A stretch of 64,000 nucleotides of DNA from Anthropogastromicrobium aceti (lineage in GTDB: Bacteria; Bacillota; Clostridia; Lachnospirales; Lachnospiraceae). The notes under the pieces are model-generated. The model did not search any database and was not told where the DNA came from. It was given only the letters and a program-made list of their open reading frames with translations. Numbering within the stretch: the stretch's first letter is position 1; each line of letters opens with the position of its first letter. Below are positions 1 to 7,758 of the stretch, in pieces. The stretch lies in assembly GCF_025567095.1 (NCBI RefSeq), contig NZ_JAOQJH010000014.1, one strand, 5' to 3'. The translations under genes and the position numbers were made by a program.

Positions 1-262
1 GGCTGGTGTTATAGGTCTTACGAAATCAGCAGCAAAGGAACTTGCATCGCGCGGCATCACCGTAAATGCTGTAGCACCAGGTTTTATTGAAACTGATATG
101 ACGCAGAAATTAAGCGAGCAGGTAAGAAATCAGATTCTTAGCCAGATTCCGGCAGGCACATTTGGAAAGCCAGAGCATGTGGCAAAAACAGTGGCCTTTC
201 TGGCGTCAGATGATGCGTCATACATTACCGGTCAGATCATTCAGGTCGATGGCGGAATGTAA
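1..262 (+). CDS. fabG: 3-oxoacyl-ACP reductase FabG, C-terminal part
   Basis: The window opens inside this gene; about 86 C-terminal residues are visible, ending at the TAA at 260-262. The visible part has the classic short-chain dehydrogenase C-terminal half: AGVIGLTKSAAKELASRGI follows the (off-window) catalytic YxxxK, then the NAVAPGFIETDM loop and the terminal GQIIQVDGGM. FabG reduces 3-oxoacyl-ACP with NADPH in the type II fatty acid elongation cycle. It lies 35 bp before fabF in the same orientation, so it is part of the fab/acc operon. Confidence 0.95.
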   Translation, partial: AGVIGLTKSAAKELASRGITVNAVAPGFIETDMTQKLSEQVRNQILSQIPAGTFGKPEHVAKTVAFLASDDASYITGQIIQVDGGM

Positions 263-297
263 TCTATAATAACATAGCAGAAAGGCAAGGATAATTG

Positions 298-1539
298 ATG
301 AAAAGAAGAGTAGTTGTGACAGGCTTAGGCGCTGTGACTCCAATTGGAAATACAGTAGAGGAGTTTTGGAAGGGAATCCGCGAGGGAAAGGTAGGAATCG
401 GACCTATCACTCGTTTTGACACGACTGGTTATAAAGTTACGCTTGCTGCCGAGGTAAAGGATTTTAAGGCAGCAGATCGTATGGATTTTAAGGCAGCAAA
501 GAGAATGGATCGCTTTTCACACTATGCTGTGGCAGCATCAAAAGAAGCACTTGAGGATTCAGGTCTTGATCTGTCAAAAGAGGATGCATTTCGCGCAGGC
601 GTTGTGATAGGTTCAGGAATTGGTTCTCTTGAGATGATGGAATCAGAGCATGAAAAGATTTTAAAGGGACAGGTGAATCGTGTCAATCCGCTTATGGTTC
701 CTAGAATGATTTCAAACATGGCAGCAGGAAATGTTTCAATTCAGCTTGGACTTCGCGGAAAGTGCACGAATGTCGTAACAGCCTGTGCATCTGGTACACA
801 TTGCATTGGAGATGCATTTCGTGCAATTCAGTATGATGATGCTGATATTATGTTTGCAGGCGGTGCAGAGAGCAGTATCTGTCCGACAGGAATTGCAGGA
901 TTTCAGTCACTGACTGCTCTTTCAACATCAGATGATCCGCTGTACGCATCAATTCCGTTTGATAAAAACAGAAAAGGCTTTGTTTTAGGAGAGGGTGCAG
1001 GTGTAGTTGTTCTTGAGGAGCTTGAACATGCTAAAGCGCGCGGTGCTCATATCTATGCAGAGGTAGTAGGCTATGGAGCTACAGCAGACGCATTCCATAT
1101 CACTTCACCATGCGAAGATGGAAGCGGTGCAGCTAAGGCAATGGAGCTTGCCATGACAGAGGCAAAGGCTGCTCCAGAAGAAATCACATATATCAATGCA
1201 CATGGAACTGGAACGCATCACAATGATCTTTTTGAGACGCGTGCAATTAAGTTGGCATTTGGAGAGGCAGCAAAAAATGTCTGCATCAATTCAACAAAAT
1301 CCATGACAGGCCATTTGCTTGGAGCAGCAGGAGGCGTCGAGTTTGTTGTATGTGCAAAGTCTGTTGAGGAAGGCTACATTCATCAGACGATGGGCACAAA
1401 AGAGACTGACGAGGAATGTGATCTTGACTACACAATTGGGGCGCCTAAGGAAAAAGATGTTGTCTATGCGATGAGCAATTCACTTGGATTTGGCGGCCAT
1501 AATGCTTCAATTTTAATAAAGAAATACGAAAATGCGTAA
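298..1539 (+). CDS. fabF: 3-oxoacyl-ACP synthase II (FabF)
   Basis: Beta-ketoacyl-ACP synthase II of 413 residues, the normal family length. It condenses malonyl-ACP with the growing acyl-ACP. The catalytic triad is visible: nucleophile Cys about residue 163 in TACASGTHC, first His in NAHGTGTHHND, second His in STKSMTGHLLGAAGG, and the C-terminal GFGGHNAS loop. I chose ATG 298; a TTG sits one codon upstream at 295 and cannot be excluded. The purine-rich AAAGGCAAGG about 10 bases upstream serves as ribosome binding site. Embedded in the fab/acc operon between fabG and accB. No odd features. Confidence 0.97.
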   Translation: MKRRVVVTGLGAVTPIGNTVEEFWKGIREGKVGIGPITRFDTTGYKVTLAAEVKDFKAADRMDFKAAKRMDRFSHYAVAASKEALEDSGLDLSKEDAFRAGVVIGSGIGSLEMMESEHEKILKGQVNRVNPLMVPRMISNMAAGNVSIQLGLRGKCTNVVTACASGTHCIGDAFRAIQYDDADIMFAGGAESSICPTGIAGFQSLTALSTSDDPLYASIPFDKNRKGFVLGEGAGVVVLEELEHAKARGAHIYAEVVGYGATADAFHITSPCEDGSGAAKAMELAMTEAKAAPEEITYINAHGTGTHHNDLFETRAIKLAFGEAAKNVCINSTKSMTGHLLGAAGGVEFVVCAKSVEEGYIHQTMGTKETDEECDLDYTIGAPKEKDVVYAMSNSLGFGGHNASILIKKYENA

Positions 1540-1555
1540 AGGTGGTAAAAGTCAT

Positions 1556-2026
1556 ATGGAATTGGACGATCTTTTAAAGCTGATCGATCACGTATCAAAG
1601 TCAAAGCTGGATGATTTTTGCTACGAGACAGGAGAGATAAAGCTTCGCCTAAAGAAAAATGCAGCAAAGGAAATCGTTGTGCAGCAGAAAGAAGTAAAAA
1701 ACGCAGCGTCAGAATTTGCCATTGTTCAAAATTGCGAAGATGCTGTGGGTGCAGATACCTCAAAAAAATCAGATGAAGCATCATCTGACAAATATATTGA
1801 TTCTCCTCTTGTTGGTATCTTTTATACGGCACCGGGAGAAGGAGAAGCACCGTTTGTATCAGTAGGTGACCGCGTAAAGAAGGGTCAGACGCTTGGCATT
1901 GTAGAGGCAATGAAGCTGATGCATGAGATTACCTGCGAACAAAATGGTATTGTAAAAGAAATCTGTGCACAAAACGGTGATGCTGTCGAGTACGGTCAGA
2001 AGCTGTTTATTATAGAAGAAGCTTAA
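1556..2026 (+). CDS. accB: acetyl-CoA carboxylase biotin carboxyl carrier protein (AccB)
   Basis: BCCP subunit of acetyl-CoA carboxylase, 156 residues. The N-terminal helical part is followed by a linker rich in Asn, Ala, Ser and Asp (about residues 40-80) and the C-terminal biotinyl domain. The biotin acceptor is the Lys at about residue 120 in the canonical VEAMKLMHEI motif. I start it at ATG 1556, after the AGGTGG box at 1541-1546; an in-frame ATG at 1532 overlaps the fabF stop and has no good ribosome site. It carries the carboxyl group from AccC to the carboxyltransferase encoded by the fused accDA gene downstream. Confidence 0.96.
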   Translation: MELDDLLKLIDHVSKSKLDDFCYETGEIKLRLKKNAAKEIVVQQKEVKNAASEFAIVQNCEDAVGADTSKKSDEASSDKYIDSPLVGIFYTAPGEGEAPFVSVGDRVKKGQTLGIVEAMKLMHEITCEQNGIVKEICAQNGDAVEYGQKLFIIEEA

Positions 2027-2049
2027 GCCAAAAATTGGAGAATCAGAAT

Positions 2050-2478
2050 ATGAATCATTTAGATATTAACCAGATTAAAGATATTATTCCGCATCGCCAT
2101 CCGTTCTTATTAATTGATTACATAGAGGATTATGTACCGGGTGAGTATGCTGTTGGATATAAATGTGTATCATACCGTGAGGAGTTTTTTGCCGGTCATT
2201 TTCCGCAGGAACCAGTTATGCCAGGTGTTTTGACAATCGAGGCACTGGCGCAGACGGGTGCAGTTGCAATTCTTTCACTTCCAGAAAATAAGGGAAAAAC
2301 AGCTTACTTTGGCGGAATTGACAAGTGCCGTTTTCGCGGAAAAATAGTGCCTGGTGATAAGGTACGTCTTGAGACAAAGATCATCAAGACAAAAGGACCT
2401 GTCGGTATTGGAGAGGCAGTTGCAAGCGTGGATGGCAAGGTAGTTGTCCGTGCTGAGTTAACATTTATGATAGGATAG
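2050..2478 (+). CDS. fabZ: 3-hydroxyacyl-ACP dehydratase FabZ
   Basis: Hot-dog fold dehydratase of 142 residues. It removes water from 3-hydroxyacyl-ACP to give trans-2-enoyl-ACP. Signature segments are IPHRHPFLLID near the N-terminus and FAGHFPQEPVMPGVLTIEAL, which carries the catalytic His of the first segment and the Glu of the second. ATG 2050 is preceded by TTGGAG with 9-10 bases spacing; a TTG five codons upstream (2035) lies on that Shine-Dalgarno sequence and is not the start. It sits between the two biotin-dependent carboxylase subunits accB and accC, the standard Clostridia order. Confidence 0.96.
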   Translation: MNHLDINQIKDIIPHRHPFLLIDYIEDYVPGEYAVGYKCVSYREEFFAGHFPQEPVMPGVLTIEALAQTGAVAILSLPENKGKTAYFGGIDKCRFRGKIVPGDKVRLETKIIKTKGPVGIGEAVASVDGKVVVRAELTFMIG

Positions 2479-2486
2479 GAGATAAC

Positions 2487-3833
2487 ATGATCAGGAAAGT
2501 TCTTGTAGCAAACCGGGGAGAGATTGCAGTGCGCATTATTCGTGCCTGCCGAGAGATGGGGATTGAAACGGTAGCAGTCTATTCAGAGGCCGATAAGGAT
2601 GCGCTTCATGCGAAGCTCGCAGATGAGGCAATTTGTATCGGACCGGCAAAGCTTAGCGAGAGCTACTTGTCAATGGAGCGTATCATAAGTGCAACAATTG
2701 TGTCAGGTGCAGAGGCCATTCATCCAGGCTTTGGATTATTGTCGGAAAACAGCCGCTTTGCAAAACTGTGTGAAGAATGCAATATTATTTTTATCGGGCC
2801 AGATTCTAATGTGATTGCTAAACTTGGTGACAAACAGGCTGCCAGAGAGACTATGATTAGTGCCGGTGTGCCGGTTATACCTGGCGGTGATCATGCAGTG
2901 TATGACGAAGAGGATGCGAAAGAGACTGCAAAAAAGGTTGGTTATCCAGTTATGATTAAGGCAGTCCTTGGCGGAGGCGGCAAGGGAATGCGCACGGCAA
3001 AGGATGAAGAAGAGTTTGTAAAAAATTTTGCAATAGCACAGGCAGAAGCAAAGCAGTCATTTGGCGATGATGCTATGTATATTGAGCATTTTATTACAAG
3101 ACCGCGTCATATTGAATTTCAGATTCTTGCAGATTCTTATGGGAATGTAATTCACCTCGGTGAGCGTGACTGTTCTATTCAAAGAAATCATCAGAAGATG
3201 ATCGAGGAGGCGCCAAGTGCAGCGTTATCGCCAGAACTTCGTCAAAGAATGGGAGAGACAGCAGTGCGTGCAGCCAAGGCAGCAGGTTATGTTAATGCTG
3301 GCACAATTGAATTTTTGCTTGAGAAAGATGGCAGCTTCTATTTTATGGAGATGAATACAAGAATCCAGGTAGAGCATCCAATTACAGAGTGGATCACAGG
3401 AATAGATCTGATTAAAGAGCAGATTCGAATCGCTGATGGAAAGAGGCTTTCTTATACACAGGATCAGGTAAAGATTAGTGGCCATGCAATTGAGGTACGA
3501 ATAAATGCAGAGCGTCCAGAGGAAAATTTTTTGCCATGTCCAGGAACTATTACAGGACTTCATCTGCCAGGAGGCAAGGGAGTGCGCATTGACTCTGCAA
3601 TTTATAGTGGCTATACGATTCCGCCATATTATGACTCAATGATAGCAAAGATAAGTGTGTGGGCAAAAAACAGACGTGAGGCAATTCAAAAAATGCAAAG
3701 TGCGCTCGGTGAGGTAATCATAGAGGGCGTTGATACCAATGTCAATTATCAGTATGCGCTGCTTAATCATCCGGATTTTTTGGCAGGAAATATTGACATT
3801 GAATTTATTGACCGTATTCAGCAGGAGGCATAA
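2487..3833 (+). CDS. accC: acetyl-CoA carboxylase biotin carboxylase subunit (AccC)
   Basis: Biotin carboxylase, 448 residues, normal for AccC. It uses ATP and bicarbonate to carboxylate BCCP-biotin. Visible features are the N-terminal KVLVANRGEIAVRIIRACRE, the ATP-grasp glycine-rich loop LGGGGKGMRTA, the ERDCSIQRNHQK segment and the active-site EMNTRIQVEHPITEWITGIDL. It follows fabZ by 8 bp and precedes accDA by 5 bp, so translation is probably coupled through the operon. Confidence 0.97.
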   Translation: MIRKVLVANRGEIAVRIIRACREMGIETVAVYSEADKDALHAKLADEAICIGPAKLSESYLSMERIISATIVSGAEAIHPGFGLLSENSRFAKLCEECNIIFIGPDSNVIAKLGDKQAARETMISAGVPVIPGGDHAVYDEEDAKETAKKVGYPVMIKAVLGGGGKGMRTAKDEEEFVKNFAIAQAEAKQSFGDDAMYIEHFITRPRHIEFQILADSYGNVIHLGERDCSIQRNHQKMIEEAPSAALSPELRQRMGETAVRAAKAAGYVNAGTIEFLLEKDGSFYFMEMNTRIQVEHPITEWITGIDLIKEQIRIADGKRLSYTQDQVKISGHAIEVRINAERPEENFLPCPGTITGLHLPGGKGVRIDSAIYSGYTIPPYYDSMIAKISVWAKNRREAIQKMQSALGEVIIEGVDTNVNYQYALLNHPDFLAGNIDIEFIDRIQQEA

Positions 3834-3838
3834 AGATT

Positions 3839-5521
3839 ATGAATCTCGATCATGTATTTAAAAAGACATTGGTGCGGCCATTTGCCGGAATCCGCAAGAA
3901 ACCAGAGGTGCCAGAAGGTCTTCTTTGCAAATGCAGCATGTGCAAAAAGGCGATAGTAGCAGAGGATGTCAGAAAAAATTTCTATGTCTGCCCAAGCTGC
4001 AATGGCTATTTTCGTGTCCGTGCACAGGAGCGTATTGCGCGAATTGCAGATGAGGGAAGCTTTCTTGAATGGGATCAGGATCTTGTGGGCAAAAATCCTA
4101 TGGAGTTTGAAGGGTACGAGGAAAAAATTGCTGCTGCGAGGTTAAAGACACGATTAAAAGAAGCTGTTGTAACAGGACAATGTACAATAGGCGGTGAGCC
4201 GTGTGTGCTTTGCGTGATGGATGGCCGCTTTATGATGGCAAGCATGGGAGAGGCAGTAGGCGAAAAAATTACGCGTGCAGCAGAAGAGGCAACAAAAAAG
4301 AAGCTGCCTATTATCATTTTTACATGCTCTGGCGGTGCAAGAATGCAGGAGGGAATTATATCTCTTATGCAGATGGCAAAGACATCAGCTGCGCTTAAGC
4401 GTCACAGTGATGAAGGACTTTTATATATAAGTGTGCTTACTGACCCAACAACAGGCGGTGTGACGGCAAGCTTTGCTATGGAGGCTGATATTATTTTGGC
4501 AGAGCCAAAGGCACTTATTGGTTTTGCGGGACCTCGTGTTATAGAGCAGACGACAGGACAGCGCCTCCCGGCAGGCTTTCAGCGAGCAGAATTTTTGCTT
4601 GAGCATGGCTTTGTGGATCGCATTGTTGAGCGTCATGAGCAAAAGAAAGTGCTGACAGATCTTTTGCATCTTCATAGTGTATCGGCTGAATTGAAGATAA
4701 GTTCTTTCGCAGAAAAAACTGAAATTGAAAATGTCAAAGCAGCAGAAGAAAATATTCAGAAAAAATATTCGGCATGGGACCGCGTTTGCTTTTCACGCGA
4801 TAAAAAACGTCCTATAGGTTATGATTATATTAATGCACTAATTGATCAGTTTTATGAATTTCATGGTGATCGAATAATGACAGATGATAAAGCTGTTACG
4901 GCGGGAATTGGCTTTTTTAATGGTCAGCCTGTCACGGTGATTGCACAGGAGAAAAATGAAAATTTTGGCATGTGTTCCCCGCAAGGTTATAGAAAGGCAC
5001 TTCGTTTGATGAGGCAGGCTGAAAAGTTTCATCGTCCAATTCTTTGCTTTGTTGATACGCCAGGCGCTGCCTGTGGAATTGAAGCAGAGGAGCATGGACA
5101 GGGAGAGGCAATCGCAAGAAATCTTTTTGAAATGTCATCTTTAAAGACACCAATTCTTTCCATTTTGATTGGAGAGGGCGGAAGCGGCGGTGCGCTAGCG
5201 CTTGCAGTAGCAGATGAGGTATGGATGATGGAAAATGCAGTATATTCCATCCTTTCTCCTGAAGGATTTTCAAGTATTCTTTGGAAAGACAGCAAGCGTG
5301 CAAAGGAGGCTGCTGACAGTATGAAGCTTACAGCTGCCGACTTGAAAAAGGCAGGAATTGTCGAGCGTGTATTTGAGGAGCCGGAACATTTTTCAAAGGA
5401 TCAGATGGAAGATGTAGCAGAGGCACTTCGCAGCCAGATTGATCAGTTTTTATTAAAATATGGCAGTATGGACAGCATAGAGCTGTGCGAACACCGCTAT
5501 CAGAGATTTCGTAAATATTGA
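3839..5521 (+). CDS. accDA: fused acetyl-CoA carboxylase carboxyltransferase (AccD-AccA)
   Basis: A single 560-residue polypeptide carries both carboxyltransferase subunits. Residues 1 to about 290 are the beta (AccD) half, with the four-cysteine zinc finger CKCSMCKK...CPSCNGYF near the N-terminus and the crotonase-like segment SGGARMQEGI. About 300-560 are the alpha (AccA) half, with RPIGYDYINALIDQFYEFHG, DTPGAACGIEAEEHGQGEAI and GEGGSGGALALAVADEV. The linker around residues 280-305 is Lys/Glu rich. It transfers the carboxyl group from carboxybiotin to acetyl-CoA. ATG 3839 is preceded by GGAGG. In most bacteria these are two genes; the fusion is recurrent in some Clostridia. Confidence 0.95.
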   Translation: MNLDHVFKKTLVRPFAGIRKKPEVPEGLLCKCSMCKKAIVAEDVRKNFYVCPSCNGYFRVRAQERIARIADEGSFLEWDQDLVGKNPMEFEGYEEKIAAARLKTRLKEAVVTGQCTIGGEPCVLCVMDGRFMMASMGEAVGEKITRAAEEATKKKLPIIIFTCSGGARMQEGIISLMQMAKTSAALKRHSDEGLLYISVLTDPTTGGVTASFAMEADIILAEPKALIGFAGPRVIEQTTGQRLPAGFQRAEFLLEHGFVDRIVERHEQKKVLTDLLHLHSVSAELKISSFAEKTEIENVKAAEENIQKKYSAWDRVCFSRDKKRPIGYDYINALIDQFYEFHGDRIMTDDKAVTAGIGFFNGQPVTVIAQEKNENFGMCSPQGYRKALRLMRQAEKFHRPILCFVDTPGAACGIEAEEHGQGEAIARNLFEMSSLKTPILSILIGEGGSGGALALAVADEVWMMENAVYSILSPEGFSSILWKDSKRAKEAADSMKLTAADLKKAGIVERVFEEPEHFSKDQMEDVAEALRSQIDQFLLKYGSMDSIELCEHRYQRFRKY

Positions 5522-5540
5522 TTATGGCAGGAAATAAAAT

Positions 5541-6614
5541 ATGATAAAAATAAAAAATAAAGAGCTGAAAAAGCCGATCTTTCAAGGCGGTATGGGTGTC
5601 GGCGTAAGTCTTTCTGGACTGGCTGGTGCAGTCGCAAAGGCAGGAGGAGCCGGCACGATATCAGCAGCACAGATTGGATTTTTAGATCCTGAATTTGACA
5701 AAGATCCGTTTGAGGCAAATCTTCGCGCAATCAAAAGTGAATTTGATAAGGCAAGAAAAATAAGCAAGGATGGTATAATCGGTTTTAATATTATGGTTGC
5801 CATGCAGCATTACGAAGAGTATGTTAGGGCTGCTGTTAAGGCAGGAACAGATTTTCTTGTATGCGGAGCAGGTCTTCCAGTTGATCTTCCTAAAATTGTT
5901 GCAAATGCCATGGAAGAGATGGATCAATCTGTGGAGGCACCAGCACTTGCACCAGTCGTTTCAACTGAAAAATCGGCGCGTGTAATCTTTCGCTATTGGG
6001 AGAAAAAGCATCACTGCGCACCAGATTTTGTGATTATTGAAGGACCGCTTGCTGGTGGTCATCTTGGCTTTGCAAAAGATCAGCTCTCCTATTATACCTT
6101 TGATGTCTATGAAAAAGAGGTGCGTAATATTATTGAAGTCTGCCGTGAGTATGCGGCGCGTTTTAACAAAGAAATTCCAGTCGTTTTGGCAGGAGGCATC
6201 AGCACAAAGGAAGCAGCAGATCATGCTTTTTCGTTAGGCGTGGACGCTATTCAGGCAGCTACTCGTTTTGTTACAACATATGAATGTGATGCGTCAGATG
6301 CTTTTAAGAAGGCTTATCTTGATGCATCAAAGGAAGATATTATTTTGATTGACAGTCCTGTTGGTCTTCCGGGACGAGCTGTCAGAAATAAATTTAGTGA
6401 TACCATTATGTCTGGAGGACGCATAGCGCCAGTGCGCTGCAGAGGCTGTCTGAAAAATTGTCGTCCAGATAAGATTCCATATTGTATTACAGATGCGCTG
6501 ATTACCTCAGTCACGGGCGATGCAAAAAATGGTCTTGTTTTCTGCGGAGCAGATGCGTGGAGATGTGATCATCTTGAATATGCAGAAGATGTAATAGAAT
6601 CTTTACTTTCATGA
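5541..6614 (+). CDS. FabK / nitronate-monooxygenase family flavoprotein, candidate enoyl-ACP reductase II
   Basis: TIM-barrel FMN protein of 357 residues. The family signature is clear: PIFQGGMGVGVSLSGLAGAV at the N-terminus, EGPLAGGHLGF for the catalytic His region, and VVLAGGISTKEAADHAFSLG with GVDAIQAATRFV for phosphate/FMN binding. Its place as last gene of the fab/acc operon, with no other enoyl reductase in view, argues for an FabK-type enoyl-ACP reductase. It is longer than typical FabK (about 320) and has a C-terminal cysteine group, CRGCLKNC followed by a Cys nine residues later and two more Cys in FCGADAWRC. True nitronate monooxygenase activity is the alternative; I cannot decide from sequence. 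Confidence 0.8.
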   Translation: MIKIKNKELKKPIFQGGMGVGVSLSGLAGAVAKAGGAGTISAAQIGFLDPEFDKDPFEANLRAIKSEFDKARKISKDGIIGFNIMVAMQHYEEYVRAAVKAGTDFLVCGAGLPVDLPKIVANAMEEMDQSVEAPALAPVVSTEKSARVIFRYWEKKHHCAPDFVIIEGPLAGGHLGFAKDQLSYYTFDVYEKEVRNIIEVCREYAARFNKEIPVVLAGGISTKEAADHAFSLGVDAIQAATRFVTTYECDASDAFKKAYLDASKEDIILIDSPVGLPGRAVRNKFSDTIMSGGRIAPVRCRGCLKNCRPDKIPYCITDALITSVTGDAKNGLVFCGADAWRCDHLEYAEDVIESLLS

Positions 6615-6634
6615 TTAAGAAAAATGTGCTATAC
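6607..6634 (+). promoter_or_regulatory. possible promoter for the TetR gene
   Basis: A good -10 box TATACT (6629-6634) with a poor -35 candidate TTCATG (6607-6612) 16 bp upstream, overlapping the stop of the previous gene. It would allow the TetR gene at 6688 to be expressed independently of the fab operon. Confidence 0.4.
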
Positions 6635-6687
6635 TGAAATAAAAATAGGGTGAACAGAGGGAATACTTATTTTGGAGGTATAGTATA

Positions 6688-7269
6688 GTGGTCAATTTAT
6701 TTTCTAGAGAACATAATAAACGAACACGGTTTACCCGGATGTGTATCGGGGAAGCCGTGTTCGTTTTGATGGATAAAAAAGAATATGAGAAAATTAAAAT
6801 CTCAGATATTGTAAAGACGGCTGGCGTATCAAGAATGACATTTTATCATTATTATGAGACAAAGGAAGATGCGCTGTCTGATTATTTTCACGAGATAGTT
6901 GCTGGATATATACGTGAGTGCAGAACAGAAAAGATAGGACGCTTTCATAATAGAAGCAGCATCGTTCATGCATTGAAATATTTCGATCAGTATGAGATGT
7001 TTATTGGAAAGCTGGTAGATGCAAAGCTGCAATATATTCTGTGGGATGCGATGAATGATTACATGAGCAAGAGAATTATGCCAAAGTATAAAATTCCAGA
7101 GTATGAGCTTTATTTTTATGGCGGTGCATTATTAAATGTCTTTTTAAAGTGGCAGAAGGATCAAAAAAAAGAGTCCGCAGAACAAATTGCAGACTCCATT
7201 ATAAAAAGTATGGGATTACCAGTCACTTCCCATCCTACTAAATGCGAGGATGATGGAATCAATGCCTAG
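6688..7269 (+). CDS. TetR/AcrR family transcriptional regulator
   Basis: Regulator of 193 residues. The N-terminal TetR helix-turn-helix is visible at about 15-65: IGEAVFVLMDKKEYEKI followed by ISDIVKTAGVSRMTFYHYYETKEDAL, the standard recognition-helix sequence. The C-terminal ligand-binding part (residues 70-190) is helical and not assignable to a ligand. Translation most likely starts at GTG 6688, nine bases after a strong TTTGGAGG. Its position directly after the fatty-acid operon makes lipid-related control possible but unproven. The last 54 bp overlap the convergent DUF308 gene on the other strand. Confidence 0.88.
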   Translation: MVNLFSREHNKRTRFTRMCIGEAVFVLMDKKEYEKIKISDIVKTAGVSRMTFYHYYETKEDALSDYFHEIVAGYIRECRTEKIGRFHNRSSIVHALKYFDQYEMFIGKLVDAKLQYILWDAMNDYMSKRIMPKYKIPEYELYFYGGALLNVFLKWQKDQKKESAEQIADSIIKSMGLPVTSHPTKCEDDGINA

Positions 7270-7758
7270 TAAAATTAAATCAATTCCAATTAGATAGCTA
7301 AGTGATATGAGTGCAGCAACAGGGCGAATCAGCATGAAAATGCCAAGAAAAAGACCAACGATGTTTGCAATCATAATAAAGTAATAATGCCATTTTACTG
7401 TCCAAACGCGTATCATTGGCAGCTGTGACAGTCGTGAAATGCAATGTGCGATAAACCACATCGGGAAGAAAAGTGAAAAAGCCCATTTCACAGCACCAGG
7501 ATATACAAGAAGCATCAGACCAGCAAGAACGCTTAAGCATCCGGACATAAGAGCAATAGTTGGCGCAAAGCCGACATGTTCCTCTGTTCTGACATAAAAG
7601 ATAATGTCGAGGATTCCGATACAAAGTGCAATAAGTCCAAAGAACATGACAAAGCCGGATAACATACTGTCTGGACGAAGAAAAGAGAAAATTCCAAGAA
7701 TAATCAAAAGTATTCCTTCGATCAGCTCAATCCAGCCGAAACGGGAACGATTTTTCAT
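7216..7758 (-). CDS. DUF308 (HdeD-like) integral membrane protein
   Basis: A 180-residue, very hydrophobic protein with about six predicted membrane helices arranged in pairs: WIELIEGILLIILGIFSFL, GFVMFFGLIALCIGILDIIFY, and further pairs ending SLSYLIGIDLILLGID. This repeating GxxLLxxGxxxL pattern is typical of the DUF308/HdeD family. HdeD is linked to acid stress in enterobacteria; here the function is unknown. The start codon overlaps the end of ftsH by 4 bp, so it is translationally coupled to ftsH and may share membrane-quality-control physiology. Confidence 0.82.
   Translation of the reverse strand: MKNRSRFGWIELIEGILLIILGIFSFLRPDSMLSGFVMFFGLIALCIGILDIIFYVRTEEHVGFAPTIALMSGCLSVLAGLMLLVYPGAVKWAFSLFFPMWFIAHCISRLSQLPMIRVWTVKWHYYFIMIANIVGLFLGIFMLIRPVAALISLSYLIGIDLILLGIDSIILAFSRMGSDW

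Noticed and set aside
2555..2570. GGATTGAAAC as a second CRISPR-like handle
   Set aside because: It is within accC coding sequence, with no hairpin before it. The same holds for the GGATTGAAAC in the GH78 gene near 18288.
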